A stretch of 64,000 nt of DNA, from assembly GCA_036498905.1 (NCBI GenBank), contig DASYER010000108.1, forward strand, positions 1 to 64,000. The letters run 5' to 3'. Below, piece after piece: positions 53,531-62,167 of the stretch. Made by a program: the position numbers and the translations under genes. The first letter of the stretch is position 1; every line of letters begins with the position of its first letter. The notes below the pieces were generated by a model that was not told where the DNA came from, did no database searches, and saw only the letters and a list, made by a program, of their open reading frames with translations. The DNA is from DAIDKA01 sp036498905 (GTDB taxonomy: Bacteria; Pseudomonadota; Gammaproteobacteria; Steroidobacterales; Steroidobacteraceae).

Positions 53531-54226
53531 TCAGGACAATTTGTTCCCGTCCATGGGCAATTGCGAAGCGAGTTTCTTCATCGCTGTATTTTCCCGGATC
53601 ACTTCACCCTCCTCGTGATTGTGCAAGGCGATCTCTGCCGCGATTGAACGGGCAAGGAGTTGCTGATCAATATTGCCAAACCGCCCGGGCACGAGGCTTC
53701 CGAGCCAACCTGCCCAAGCCGGCGTATGGGCATTGCCAACGATGATGCCTGGGCGAAATATCGCGAGGCGCTTGAACCCGATGCTGCGCACGGTGTCCTC
53801 CTTCATGCCCATCACCCGCACATAGCGAAACCGGCTGCTGGCGGTGCTGCCGACGGCTGAGAGCAGGCAAAACTGCTCAATTCCAGCCTCATGGCAGCCG
53901 CGCGCGAAGGCACCGACGACGCCGATTTCAAGTCGTCGCAAATTATCTTCGCTCCAGCGCGCCGACCCAGTACCGACGCCCACACAGCTGACGGCACTGA
54001 GGGCACCGTGAGTCGCAATCTCACCGGCCAGGGCGGCAGTACGGACGGCGAAGTCATCCGCACCGGTATCAAGAACAACATTGCGTACGCGCAAGCGTCC
54101 CGCAATGGGCTTTCTCGTGACCATCACCACTTCCCGGCACTCGGGTATTACAAGCAGTTCCGCGACAGTTGCGCTACCGACTTGTCCGGTACCTCCCAGA
54201 ACAATTGCGGTGAAATTCTGCTGCAT
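53531..54226 (-). CDS. NAD(P)-binding protein, HTATIP2/atypical SDR type
   Basis: Cytosolic 231-aa protein with an N-terminal Rossmann motif (AIVLGGTGQVGSATVAELL), the atypical-SDR segment AVSCVGVGTGSARWSEDNLRR, FCLLSAVGSTASSRFRYVRV and the MGMKEDTVRSIGFKRLAIFR lysine helix, then PGIIVGNAHTP. These features are shared with oxidoreductase HTATIP2-like and YbjT-like proteins that bind NADPH but have uncertain substrates. It is divergent from the VOC gene, 68 bp apart, and may share its regulation. Confidence 0.85.
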   Translation of the reverse strand: MQQNFTAIVLGGTGQVGSATVAELLVIPECREVVMVTRKPIAGRLRVRNVVLDTGADDFAVRTAALAGEIATHGALSAVSCVGVGTGSARWSEDNLRRLEIGVVGAFARGCHEAGIEQFCLLSAVGSTASSRFRYVRVMGMKEDTVRSIGFKRLAIFRPGIIVGNAHTPAWAGWLGSLVPGRFGNIDQQLLARSIAAEIALHNHEEGEVIRENTAMKKLASQLPMDGNKLS

Positions 54227-54294
54227 ATAGGGGTCCTTGCTCGCCCGAATCGAGCGCCTAAGGAATAGACTTGACCTGGATTAAGGAAGTCGAA

Positions 54295-54738
54295 ATGACC
54301 ATCGATCGCAGAAACGCAATTCTGGGCGCCTCAAGCCTGGCAAGTCTAGGAGTTCACGACGTGGCCAAATCGAAATCGTCCGAACCGGCGGCGCAAAGAG
54401 AACGAGTCTTGGGAATCGGCGGACTGTTCTTTCGCAGCCGCGATCCGAAGGCCTTAACGATCTGGTACCAAGAGCATCTCGGCATCGATCACCCGGCGTG
54501 GCAGCAATTGGCAGGCCCCTCTGCCTTTACGCCCTTTTCTGCTGACAGCAACTATTTCGGCTCACCACAACATGCCTGGATGGTGAACTTTCGGGTCCGA
54601 AATCTCGACGCAATGGTTACTCAATTGCGCGCATCCAATATCGAAGTCAAAGTCGATCCGGAAAAATATCCCTATGGGCGATTCGCCAGGCTGCACAATC
54701 CGGAGGAAAACCCAATTGAACTGTGGGAAGGATCCTGA
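54295..54738 (+). CDS. VOC-superfamily protein with Tat signal
   Basis: 147-aa protein. It starts with a twin-arginine-type leader (TIDRRNAILGASSLASLG), followed by one vicinal-oxygen-chelate fold: GIGGLFFRSRDPKALTIWYQ, HLGIDHPAWQQLAG, WMVNFRVRNLDAMVTQLRA and ARLHNPEENPIELWEGS, ending in the conserved Glu metal ligand motif. Glyoxalase/bleomycin-resistance/dioxygenase relatives are usually cytoplasmic, so an apparently exported one is unusual. The RRN motif lacks the full S-R-R-x-F-L-K consensus, so export is a tentative reading. The TTG at 54271 is a weaker start. Confidence 0.82.
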   Translation: MTIDRRNAILGASSLASLGVHDVAKSKSSEPAAQRERVLGIGGLFFRSRDPKALTIWYQEHLGIDHPAWQQLAGPSAFTPFSADSNYFGSPQHAWMVNFRVRNLDAMVTQLRASNIEVKVDPEKYPYGRFARLHNPEENPIELWEGS

Positions 54739-54772
54739 ACAGGATGCCCATGCGTCAATCGAGTCACGATAC

Positions 54773-55534
54773 TCAAGCCGGAGGCTGGATCGTCCCCTTG
54801 GCAAGAATCGCCCCGGTGGGCGCCGCATGCGGAATACCTGCGGGTTGTTCCAGAGTGATCGCCAGAACTGATCCGGCTACCAGAGCGGCCCGCTCATTCT
54901 GCGGCACAACGACAGTGTCTGACTGACTGATCGAGACGGCTCCCAGCGAGCGCGGCGCCTGTCCTGCCGGAATAAGCCACAGCTCCGGCGTCCGTCCCTG
55001 GGCATCCGGTGCGGAAGGCACGGGAACCATGAGTACCGTTCCGCGCGCCGCATCCACGGAGGCTAACCATCCAGGCGTACCATCATCGTGCGTCAGCGGC
55101 GTAACCGGTTTCGGTCCAGTTTGCACCTGCAGTTGGCCGGCGGACGGCGGCACCCGTGTAGTCAGGTGTGCCGCGGCAAAAACAATCGCGGCGATCGCGA
55201 CGACGGTGGACAACACCGCGGCAGCACGCCAGAACTGCAGGCCGAATCGCCGCGGTGCCTCATGCTCAACCCAACCGAGGCGGCGGCAGATCCCGATCCA
55301 CACCTGCGCTGAGGGAGACACCGATTCGACATCCGTCAGCAAAGGTGCAAAGCGGCGTTCCCAATCCGCCACGCGCCGCGCGAAGGCGTGATCAGTCTCC
55401 AGGCGCGACTGCAATTCGCGGCGCTGCCGCGCGTCCAACACGCCCAGCACATACTCGCCGGCCAGCACGTCGTCTGCGGGCGGCTCATTGCCTTCCGGTC
55501 CACTGCTCTCAGGTGGTAGAGTTGGACTATTCAC
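54773..55534 (-). CDS. Anti-sigma factor, RskA-like
   Basis: Single-membrane-pass regulator of 253 aa. The N-terminal cytoplasmic domain (DDVLAGEYVLGVLDARQRRE, ETDHAFARRVADWERRFAPL) is an ASD-like helix bundle lacking a zinc-binding H-x3-C-x2-C motif. The membrane helix (AAAVLSTVVAIAAIVFAAAH, about 105-125) leads into a C-terminal RskA domain (GWLASVDAARGTVLMVPVPS, TPELWLIPAGQAPRSLGAVS, AITLEQPAGIPHAAPTG). It should bind and silence the sigma factor encoded just upstream, with which it overlaps by 8 bp, until a periplasmic signal triggers its proteolysis. Confidence 0.92.
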   Translation of the reverse strand: MNSPTLPPESSGPEGNEPPADDVLAGEYVLGVLDARQRRELQSRLETDHAFARRVADWERRFAPLLTDVESVSPSAQVWIGICRRLGWVEHEAPRRFGLQFWRAAAVLSTVVAIAAIVFAAAHLTTRVPPSAGQLQVQTGPKPVTPLTHDDGTPGWLASVDAARGTVLMVPVPSAPDAQGRTPELWLIPAGQAPRSLGAVSISQSDTVVVPQNERAALVAGSVLAITLEQPAGIPHAAPTGAILAKGTIQPPA

Positions 55535-56084
55535 GGTCGAGGCACTCCCGCAGTTGCATCAACCCGCGGCGGATCCAGCTCTTGATGGAACCCAACGGGG
55601 CCTCGATCTTCGCTGCCAGCTCCTCATAGGTAAGTCCGTCAAAAAAGGCAGCGCGGATCAGCGAGCGACGGCGAGGCTCGAGACGCTCCAGACAGTTGTC
55701 AAGCTGCGCACGATCCGTCGCGGTTTGCGCCTGCTGCGACGGCGAGGCACCGGGGTCCTCCACATCATGGGCCAGCTCGATGCTGGTTCGGCCCACGCCT
55801 GCTGGCATGGACCGCAACCGGTCAATGGCCTTGTTGTGTGCAATCATTGCAAGCCATGAAATCGCACTGGCGCGTGTCGGATCGAATTGCGCCGCCTTGC
55901 GCCAAACGACCGTAAAGACATCCTGCAAGGCATCCTCTGCCTCTGAACGTTGGGTCAGTACGCGAAGACAAATGCCGAAGAGTCGATTCGCGGTCGCCCT
56001 ATAGAGCGCCTCGAAGGCTGACCGATTGCCCATCGCCACCTGGGCCAGCAGGGCTTCCAACGAGTTTGTACTGGTTTCAGGCAT
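55527..56084 (-). CDS. ECF RNA polymerase sigma factor, SigK-like
   Basis: 185-aa extracytoplasmic-function sigma factor: region 2 (FEALYRATANRLFGICLRVL, EAEDALQDVFTVVWRKAAQF, SWLAMIAHNKAIDRLRS) and region 4 (LEPRRRSLIRAAFFDGLTYE, ELAAKIEAPLGSIKSWIRRG, LMQLRECL). The region order and the RskA-type partner place it in the ECF19/SigK group. The ATG at 56084 starts within family limits. Its likely targets are the divergent genes from 56510 onwards and the DUF4331 unit. No consensus promoter could be verified by eye. Confidence 0.93.
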   Translation of the reverse strand: MPETSTNSLEALLAQVAMGNRSAFEALYRATANRLFGICLRVLTQRSEAEDALQDVFTVVWRKAAQFDPTRASAISWLAMIAHNKAIDRLRSMPAGVGRTSIELAHDVEDPGASPSQQAQTATDRAQLDNCLERLEPRRRSLIRAAFFDGLTYEELAAKIEAPLGSIKSWIRRGLMQLRECLDRE

Positions 56085-56509
56085 TCCTCAACGCTCCGCC
56101 GGGTCAGGAAGCACCGGCAGGTTCAACTCCTGGGAGAGAAATCGCCCGACCCTACTGAATTTCATATCGCAGTGTCCGGCCGCATTGAGGTTCTCAATGT
56201 CCTTCCGCCAGTGTCACCGCCTGATAGGGACCGGTCTGTGAGTTCAGGACCCGCGGTCCGGTAAGAAGTCGCTGATGGAGGCTGGCAGCGTCACCGCATG
56301 GTGCCGTAAGCACTGTGCGCTTTGAGTCCATAGTTTCTCAGAACCCCCTGACCAACCACGCGTGTACCAGCCTAGCAGATTGCCGGCTTGCGGTTCGTCG
56401 TCCTACATACGGGGCATTCGGCGATATGGATGCAGCGCGGCTCCAGGCTAATCCGGGATTTTCCCCTCCCGAAGTGCATCCGAGGGCCGTTCTGCTGCGT
56501 ATAGTCCCC
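56085..56509. other. Intergenic region between sigma factor and TPR genes
   Basis: A 425-bp divergent control region. It holds frame fragments but no gene with a ribosome-binding site, and no hairpin or repeat I trust. It probably contains promoters for both the sigma/anti-sigma operon and the TPR-HupE operon; the -10/-35 elements of an ECF promoter could not be identified with confidence. Confidence 0.5.
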
Positions 56510-57760
56510 ATGCGTCGAGTGCTCATTCTGGCTGGCTGGTTTGCGGCCCTGCCCTGCCTGGCGGGGCAGGGATCACCCTATGTGCCACCGCGCGATGACA
56601 TCGTGCTGCAAACCGTCGCGTCGATCAGCGATCCGAGGGTGCGCGCGTTCGCGACATTGCGTACCGCGCTCGATCAGAATCCGCGCGATGTGATGCATGC
56701 CGTGAGGCTCTCTGAGGCCTACCTTGACTATGGCCGCGACACCGGCGATGCCCGCTATCTGGGCCGCGCCGAGGCGGTCGTTGCGCCCTGGCTGGCACAC
56801 TCGCCAGCGGCGATCCCGGCCCTGCTCGTGCACGCCACGATCCTGCAAAGCCGGCACGACTTCGCCGCGGCGCGCGAGCAGCTGCAGAGCATTCTTGGGC
56901 GCGATGGCGACAATGCGCAGGCGTGGCTGACTCTCGCCACCGTCGCGCAGGTGCAAGGCGACATGCGCACCGCCCGGAGGGCCTGCGCGCATTTGTTGAA
57001 CTCCTCCGACCCACTGATCCCGGGTGCCTGTCTTTCCTCGCTCAATGCGGTCACCGGAAACGCCGACAATGCCTACCGCGTGCTCAGCACCCTTTGGCCG
57101 CAGGCCAGTGCCGAGCCGGTGGCGGTCCAAAGTTGGATACAGGGGATTTTGGCCGACGCGGCCAAATACCAAGGCGATGCGCCAACGGCAGATCGCCACT
57201 TTCGTTTGGCGCTGCAACTCACCCCCGAGGACAACTTCCTACTGGCCGACTATGGCGACTTCCTTCTGGATGAAAAGCGGCCGCAGGAGGCACTGGACCT
57301 GCTCAAGAACGAGTCGCAATCGGATACCTCGTTCCTTCGACAGGTTTACGCTGAGATGGCCCTGGGGATGCCGCAGGCGGCTACTGATAGGCAGCAAATG
57401 ACCGCTCGCTTCGCGGCGCTGGAGGTTCGCGGCACCCGCACGTACCTTCGCGAACAGGCAGGCTTCGTGCTGTTGGTGCTGCACGATCCGCAACGCGCGC
57501 TCAAATTGGCGCGACAGAATTGGGCGATCCAGCGTGCGCCTGAAGACATGAGGGTGTTCCTGGAAGCGGCGCTCGCCGCCGGCAAGCCTGAGGTGGCTCA
57601 GCCGGTACTCGACGAGCTGGCGGTGACGCACCTTCAATACCCCACCATCGTGAATCTGGTGGCGCAGGCGAAGGCGAAAATGGCCGCACATTCACCGGCC
57701 CAGCCTTCGACGAGTGTCCTCCCCGCTGTGGCATCCGCGCCCTCCGGGCCGGGCGGGTGA
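56510..57760 (+). CDS. Exported TPR-repeat protein
   Basis: 416-aa protein from ATG 56510 with signal peptide (MRRVLILAGWFAALPCLAG). The mature part is a tetratricopeptide solenoid: AFATLRTALDQNPRDVMHAV, HDFAAAREQLQSILGRDGD, GDMRTARRACAHLL, GDAPTADRHFRLALQLTPED and LHDPQRALKLARQNWAIQRA. It ends with a Pro/Ser tail. TPR proteins act as scaffolds. Its stop overlaps the HupE gene by GTGA, so the two are co-translated, and this arrangement beside DUF4331 suggests a fixed partnership. Confidence 0.85.
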   Translation: MRRVLILAGWFAALPCLAGQGSPYVPPRDDIVLQTVASISDPRVRAFATLRTALDQNPRDVMHAVRLSEAYLDYGRDTGDARYLGRAEAVVAPWLAHSPAAIPALLVHATILQSRHDFAAAREQLQSILGRDGDNAQAWLTLATVAQVQGDMRTARRACAHLLNSSDPLIPGACLSSLNAVTGNADNAYRVLSTLWPQASAEPVAVQSWIQGILADAAKYQGDAPTADRHFRLALQLTPEDNFLLADYGDFLLDEKRPQEALDLLKNESQSDTSFLRQVYAEMALGMPQAATDRQQMTARFAALEVRGTRTYLREQAGFVLLVLHDPQRALKLARQNWAIQRAPEDMRVFLEAALAAGKPEVAQPVLDELAVTHLQYPTIVNLVAQAKAKMAAHSPAQPSTSVLPAVASAPSGPGG

Positions 57761-58950
57761 GTCTGCGAGGCTGTCTTGCCGTGCTGGCACTGTTCGGAGC
57801 GGCCGCGCTACCCGCCACCGCTCTCGCACATAAGGAGAGCGATGCCTATGTGAATCTTCGCACTGACCCTGCGAACTCCAATGCACTGTTGGGACAGTTC
57901 GATATTGCGCTGCGTGATCTGGATTTTGCCATTGGCATCGACAGCAACCATGACGGCAACATCACCTGGGGAGAGGTCAAGGCCCACCGGGATACGATCG
58001 AGCGCTATGTGCTGCCCAATCTCACCATCAAGGGCGATGGACTGACCTGCCAGATCACATCCTTCGGACAGATGATCGACACACACAGTGATGGCGCCTA
58101 CGACGTCATTCTGTTCAAGGCCTTGTGTGACAAGGAGGTACCGGATCAGCTCACGATCCTCTACCACCTGTTTCAGGATATCGACCCCTACCATCGCGGA
58201 ATCATCAGCGTCTACGCGCGCGGACAGACCGCCGGTGCCGTCCTAGGCCCGCAGAACCCGAGTACCACCTTGAATCTCAACCAGCCCGACCGCTGGCGGC
58301 AGTTCAAGAGCTTCGTGATTGATGGCATGTGGCACATCTGGACGGGCCCGGATCATCTGCTGTTCATCCTATCGCTGCTGTTGCCCGCGGTGCTGATCTG
58401 CCAGCGCCGGCCGCGCACACCATTCGACAAGGGCGTCTGGCAGCCGGCAGAGCGCTTCTGGCCCGCAGCGCTCGAACTGGTGAAGGTAATTTCCGGCTTT
58501 ACGGTGTCTCACTCGGTAACCTTGTCGTTGTCCGTGTTGGGTTTCGTCAACCTTCCGAGCCGGCTGGTCGAATCCGGGATCGCCTTGTCGGTGATCGTGG
58601 CCGCCTTCAACAATATCTACCCTATCGTCACACGCCGTGCCTGGGTCGTTGCCTTCGCTTTCGGCTTCATTCACGGACTGGGCTTCGCCAGCGCATTGGC
58701 CGGGTTGAAATTACCGCCGGTCGCAATGGCGGTCTCACTAGGTGGCTTCAACGTCGGAGTGGAGATCGGTCAGGAATCGGTAGTAATGCCACTGATCATG
58801 CTGGCATTTGCGATCCGCAAGACCTCGTTCTATCGCATCGGCGTCCTGCGGATTGGCTCCTGGATCATCATTGCCGTGGCCGGCATATGGCTCTACCAGC
58901 GCGTGTTTGATGTGCTCGTTCCCGGTATGGGATTCTTGACTCCTTCATGA
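57757..58950 (+). CDS. HupE/UreJ-family membrane protein with periplasmic EF-hand
   Basis: 397-aa protein starting at GTG 57757. Signal peptide (LAVLALFGAAALPATALAHK), then a soluble domain of about 150 residues with a perfect EF-hand loop at about 62-73 (DSNHDGNITWGE), then a six-helix membrane domain of HupE/UreJ type: MWHIWTGPDHLLFILSLLLP, SGFTVSHSVTLSLSVLGFV, AFGFIHGLGFASALAGLKLP and GVEIGQESVVMPLIM. HupE/UreJ proteins are putative nickel/cobalt permeases; this long form (HupE_UreJ_2) is mostly unstudied. The EF-hand suggests calcium control or structure. The metal transported is not known. Confidence 0.87.
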   Translation: MSLRGCLAVLALFGAAALPATALAHKESDAYVNLRTDPANSNALLGQFDIALRDLDFAIGIDSNHDGNITWGEVKAHRDTIERYVLPNLTIKGDGLTCQITSFGQMIDTHSDGAYDVILFKALCDKEVPDQLTILYHLFQDIDPYHRGIISVYARGQTAGAVLGPQNPSTTLNLNQPDRWRQFKSFVIDGMWHIWTGPDHLLFILSLLLPAVLICQRRPRTPFDKGVWQPAERFWPAALELVKVISGFTVSHSVTLSLSVLGFVNLPSRLVESGIALSVIVAAFNNIYPIVTRRAWVVAFAFGFIHGLGFASALAGLKLPPVAMAVSLGGFNVGVEIGQESVVMPLIMLAFAIRKTSFYRIGVLRIGSWIIIAVAGIWLYQRVFDVLVPGMGFLTPS

Positions 58951-58972
58951 GCTCGTTGCTGAGGGAGCTCCC

Positions 58973-59000
58973 AAAAGAAGAGCCCCGCTTGCGCAGGGCT
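58973..59000 (-). terminator. Rho-independent terminator for the DUF4331/lipoprotein unit
   Basis: On the minus strand the hairpin AGCCC-tgcgcaagcg-GGGCT (with inner CGC/GCG pairing) is followed by CTTCTTTT. It lies just after the stop of the 59029 gene and between it and the convergent HupE gene. Read on the plus strand it lacks a T-run. Confidence 0.6.
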
Positions 59001-59028
59001 GTATGAGGGGATTCCCGGCCGAACCGGA

Positions 59029-59412
59029 TCAGTTCAGGGTCGAATTGAGATCTGCGCTCACAGTCGGGTTGCAGTGGGCCGTGCCGGCCTGCGTGCAGGC
59101 GACCGCCGCCTGGTAGGTCCCTGGGTGTAACGCGTCACCCGCATTGAAGCTGTAGCTAAATGCGCCGGCCGTGCCCAGGGCAAAATCCGTGGTCAGTGAT
59201 GTGGTCGGCGTCGGTGCGCTGCCGAAAGCCGGTTGCGTCAGGACCTGCGCATTGACGAAGGCGACGAAGTCCGTCGACACCGGGCCGGTCGGCCCGGAAT
59301 TGACCGGTGGTGAATTGCCCATCGTCATTGAAGCTGTATTGTTGTCGCCATGGCCGCAGGCGGCCAAGGCGACACCCACGGCGGCCATCGTGCCCCAGAG
59401 TGCGATTTTCAT
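59029..59412 (-). CDS. Small lipoprotein downstream of DUF4331
   Basis: 127-aa protein with lipobox LAACGHGDN after a hydrophobic signal. The mature part is Thr/Gly/Pro-rich with a short strand block (VSTDFVAFVNAQVLTQPA, FGSAPTPTTSLTTDFALG) and a C-terminal cysteine pair (VACTQAGTAHCNPTV). No family is recognised. It follows the DUF4331 gene by 17 bp and precedes a terminator, so it is the last gene of that message. Its start ATG 59412 has AAGGAGACAG upstream. Confidence 0.7.
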   Translation of the reverse strand: MKIALWGTMAAVGVALAACGHGDNNTASMTMGNSPPVNSGPTGPVSTDFVAFVNAQVLTQPAFGSAPTPTTSLTTDFALGTAGAFSYSFNAGDALHPGTYQAAVACTQAGTAHCNPTVSADLNSTLN

Positions 59413-59429
59413 GGTCTGTCTCCTTGGGA

Positions 59430-61082
59430 CTAGCGGGTGTCGCCGCCAGCGGCGGTACCCGTGGAAGTGGGAAGGCTCCCGGTTGCTGCCCGAGCCACGT
59501 TGGTGGCGCCTGGCAGCGGTGCCGCAAGGTACGGAAACGCCGGCAGATAGTAGTTCACGTCCGTCGCATCCGCGGAGGCGCCATCGTTGACCACCGCATT
59601 CGCATGCACCACGGTGGGCGTGCCGCTGCTCACATCACAGCTTTGCAGGCTATTGGGATCTCCTGGGTAAACCGATCCCTCCGTGGCGTTCAGCGCGATA
59701 TCGACCACATCGTCACCGGGTCTGCGGCCATTGGGAAATCCCGAAGTATCGCAGGCCAGCAAGCCAAGATTGTTCTGTGCAGTGGTCGCCACGGGTGGGA
59801 CCGAGGTATTCAGGCGCAGCTCCTCCGAGGCTGCGACCGGATCACCATAGTCCGAAGGATTGTTGCTGAAGATCGGACTCGTGCCGCCGGTCGCCTTCAG
59901 CGACAGTCCGGTCAGAAAGACTGCCACCAGATCCGCGCGCGGTGGCGCGGGCACCATCGTCGCGCCGGGAAACAGGGCGTTCACGAGCACCGGCAGTGTC
60001 GGATTGGTCACGTAGTTGGCGAACTGCCCATCATCCTTGGGCTGACTGTCGTTGAATCGATCCTTGTCGGGCAGCCCGATCACGAGTTCATTGACCAGGG
60101 GATTGCCCAGTCGCGAAACCTGTGTCCATGCGCCACCGACCACTTCGCTGTTGTTGGTGGATTGGGGGGTGGGATTGAGGACGCGCGCCTGACGCAGGTA
60201 GGAAGTCGTCCATGCGCCCAGCACCGGGTCGGCGCTGGCCGTACTGCCTTTGCCGTCCTTGGTCAAACAGGCGACCGGCACCTGCATGATAATGCTGGTG
60301 ATGCTCTTGCCGGCCACCGTATTCTGGGTCGAATTTCGTCCTCCCAGCGGGTTAAGGTCCAGCAGATCGAACGTCTCGCCGAGGTTGATAATGAATCCCT
60401 CGCGTCGCTGACCCACGAACACCTGCCCGGTTCCGCAGCTACCGAAGCTGACGCTTTGAATGAACGTATTGGCGTAGGCGTTGTAGTCCGGGATCGTTTT
60501 CGTGCCAATGTTGTCAATTGGCTTCTGAAAGTTCGCGCTTCCGCCGACAGTCATCAGCGCCGTCGCAGTGGTGCCGCGGATCATGTTGATGGTGTAGGTC
60601 TCGTACCGGTTGGCGCTGGCATCGGTGGAGTTGTCTCCCGTGACGCCGAGCGGGCCGGAAACGATGAGCGGAATGGCCACGTTCACCGCATTGCCACTGG
60701 CCCCCTTCGCGCCCGTATTCAGCGCCGTGCCCTTGTAATTGTTCTTGAACTGGAACTGGAAGCTGATGTCCGGCTTGGCATCGCCGTTGTTGTCGATATT
60801 GATCGCGTACAGCGCATTTGGGTTCAAGGCGAAGTAGTTCGGGCCGCCGTAGGGGTCCTGCAGAGGGTTGTAGTTGGCGATTAACACCACGCTGTCAGTC
60901 GCGACCGCGGCGGTATTCGTGGCGCCGTTGCCATAGGCACGGAACATATAGAAATCCGTGGCATCTATGGTCGGGTTGGCGGCCGTGAAAGGGGCTTCCC
61001 GGTGGCTGGATGCCAGCGCCAAGGAGCTGCAGACTGCGCTCACGATGGCGGTCGACACCGCTAGGTGACCGATTCGAGACAT
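59430..61082 (-). CDS. DUF4331 domain-containing exported protein
   Basis: 550-aa secreted protein with a signal peptide (GHLAVSTAIVSAVCSSLALA). The DUF4331 signature follows directly: SSHREAPFTAANPTIDATDF, YMFRAYG, and later IDNNGDAKPDISF, a calcium-binding-like acidic loop. Other family blocks: GPLGVTGDNSTDASANRYET, GQVFVGQRREGFIINLGETF and GLPDKDRFNDSQPKDDG. The function is unknown. The ATG has GGAGGATCACC upstream. It heads a two-gene message with the small lipoprotein and faces the TPR-HupE operon; the whole set lies beside an ECF sigma/anti-sigma pair. Confidence 0.93.
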   Translation of the reverse strand: MSRIGHLAVSTAIVSAVCSSLALASSHREAPFTAANPTIDATDFYMFRAYGNGATNTAAVATDSVVLIANYNPLQDPYGGPNYFALNPNALYAINIDNNGDAKPDISFQFQFKNNYKGTALNTGAKGASGNAVNVAIPLIVSGPLGVTGDNSTDASANRYETYTINMIRGTTATALMTVGGSANFQKPIDNIGTKTIPDYNAYANTFIQSVSFGSCGTGQVFVGQRREGFIINLGETFDLLDLNPLGGRNSTQNTVAGKSITSIIMQVPVACLTKDGKGSTASADPVLGAWTTSYLRQARVLNPTPQSTNNSEVVGGAWTQVSRLGNPLVNELVIGLPDKDRFNDSQPKDDGQFANYVTNPTLPVLVNALFPGATMVPAPPRADLVAVFLTGLSLKATGGTSPIFSNNPSDYGDPVAASEELRLNTSVPPVATTAQNNLGLLACDTSGFPNGRRPGDDVVDIALNATEGSVYPGDPNSLQSCDVSSGTPTVVHANAVVNDGASADATDVNYYLPAFPYLAAPLPGATNVARAATGSLPTSTGTAAGGDTR

Positions 61083-61333
61083 GATGGTGATCCTCCACTG
61101 AGCAAATGATTCAAGACGCGTGTGCGTTCATTCACTACGTGAGGATTTGGATAACGGATGCAGCGAAGCTGCCAAAAACCACCCGCGAGATCAATTTATC
61201 TGGAATCGTCCGAAATCCGCTTCACTTGGAATACCTGGACGGCATGTATGCTCTAGCTGCAGCCAGAGCGCCACAAACGGCGTAGCCTGACTGCGTTAGC
61301 GTGACTCTCGGCGTCCTGCCACTTGAGGATCCA

Positions 61334-61996
61334 ATGGCCACCAGACGATTGAAAGCATCTCGCAAACCAGATCCGGAAGACTTCGGGCACTTTGATTCCG
61401 ATGTTACCGCCCATTGGCTTTCGGACGGCCGCCGCATGACGCTCCTTAGTCCGCATGTCTTTCACCAGATTGGCATCCCACAGCCGTGGGTTGCGCCAAT
61501 CGGGTCTGTCACCGACGGCGCGTCCATCCCCCAGGTGTTCTGGTCTGTCGTCGGCGGTCCCTATGAGGGCAGGTTCCGGGATGCCGCCGTCAATCACGAT
61601 TACGAATGCTGCGCGCAGACACGTTCTTGGCGGTCTGTTCATCGGATGTTTTACGCCGGCATGAGGGCCAAGGAAGTTGAGCTCTGGCTGGCCGCCCTAA
61701 TGTACTTCGCCGTCTACTTCTTCGGGCCCAGGTGGCCGGCGGCGGACGCTGGTCGGCGCCAGAAGTTCGCTGAGGGCGACATCCCGAGGTTCATAGCGTG
61801 GGCCAAGCGTCGCCCCGCCCTCACTCTTGAGGACATTGAGGCCCTGACGCAGAAGTCTCTGCGCTCAAAGGTACTGGCCAAATCCAGCGACTTTACGAGG
61901 CCGCGGAAGCTCAGCGATAATCGTCCGATAAATGCCGTCGGTCCACGCCAGGGGCCTTGTGTGCTGGCGGCATCGATTCATGTTGACAGTGCTTGA
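61334..61996 (+). CDS. DUF1353 domain protein
   Basis: 220-aa protein from ATG 61334 with GAGGAT 5 bp upstream (a GTG at 61301 is less likely). The DUF1353 core is clear: WVAPIGSVTDGASIPQVFWS, VGGPYEGRFRDAAVNHDYEC and VHRMFYAGMRAKEVELWLAA, containing the conserved acidic T-D-G-A-S and H-D-Y motifs. A hydrophobic stretch (ALMYFAVYFFGPRWP) and a basic tail follow. DUF1353 proteins are common in phages and mobile regions; the role is unknown. It precedes a degraded region, consistent with accessory DNA. Confidence 0.85.
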   Translation: MATRRLKASRKPDPEDFGHFDSDVTAHWLSDGRRMTLLSPHVFHQIGIPQPWVAPIGSVTDGASIPQVFWSVVGGPYEGRFRDAAVNHDYECCAQTRSWRSVHRMFYAGMRAKEVELWLAALMYFAVYFFGPRWPAADAGRRQKFAEGDIPRFIAWAKRRPALTLEDIEALTQKSLRSKVLAKSSDFTRPRKLSDNRPINAVGPRQGPCVLAASIHVDSA

Positions 61997-62038
61997 GCCA
62001 CTCAAGCGTTCAGAACGTCGTAGGCGTTTTGCTGGAAT

Positions 62039-62167
62039 TCAACGACGGCGCTTGCGCCCGGCATTCGCGGCGGCCTGCCCTCCTCTGGCGGGCTCGACAC
62101 AGGCCTGCATCCAGATCAATACCAGCTCTTTCGCAGGGTCAACTTGCCACCAGCCCCCAAATCCGCC
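62039..62167 (-). pseudogene. Possible C-terminal fragment of a serine beta-lactamase-like protein
   Basis: The end of a minus-strand frame reads GGWWQVDPAKELVLIWMQAC, close to the W-V-D-P-x-x-x-L-V-x-V-x-M-x-Q segment near the end of class-C beta-lactamase/esterase proteins. Nothing of the catalytic domain remains. The similarity is short and tentative. Confidence 0.3.
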
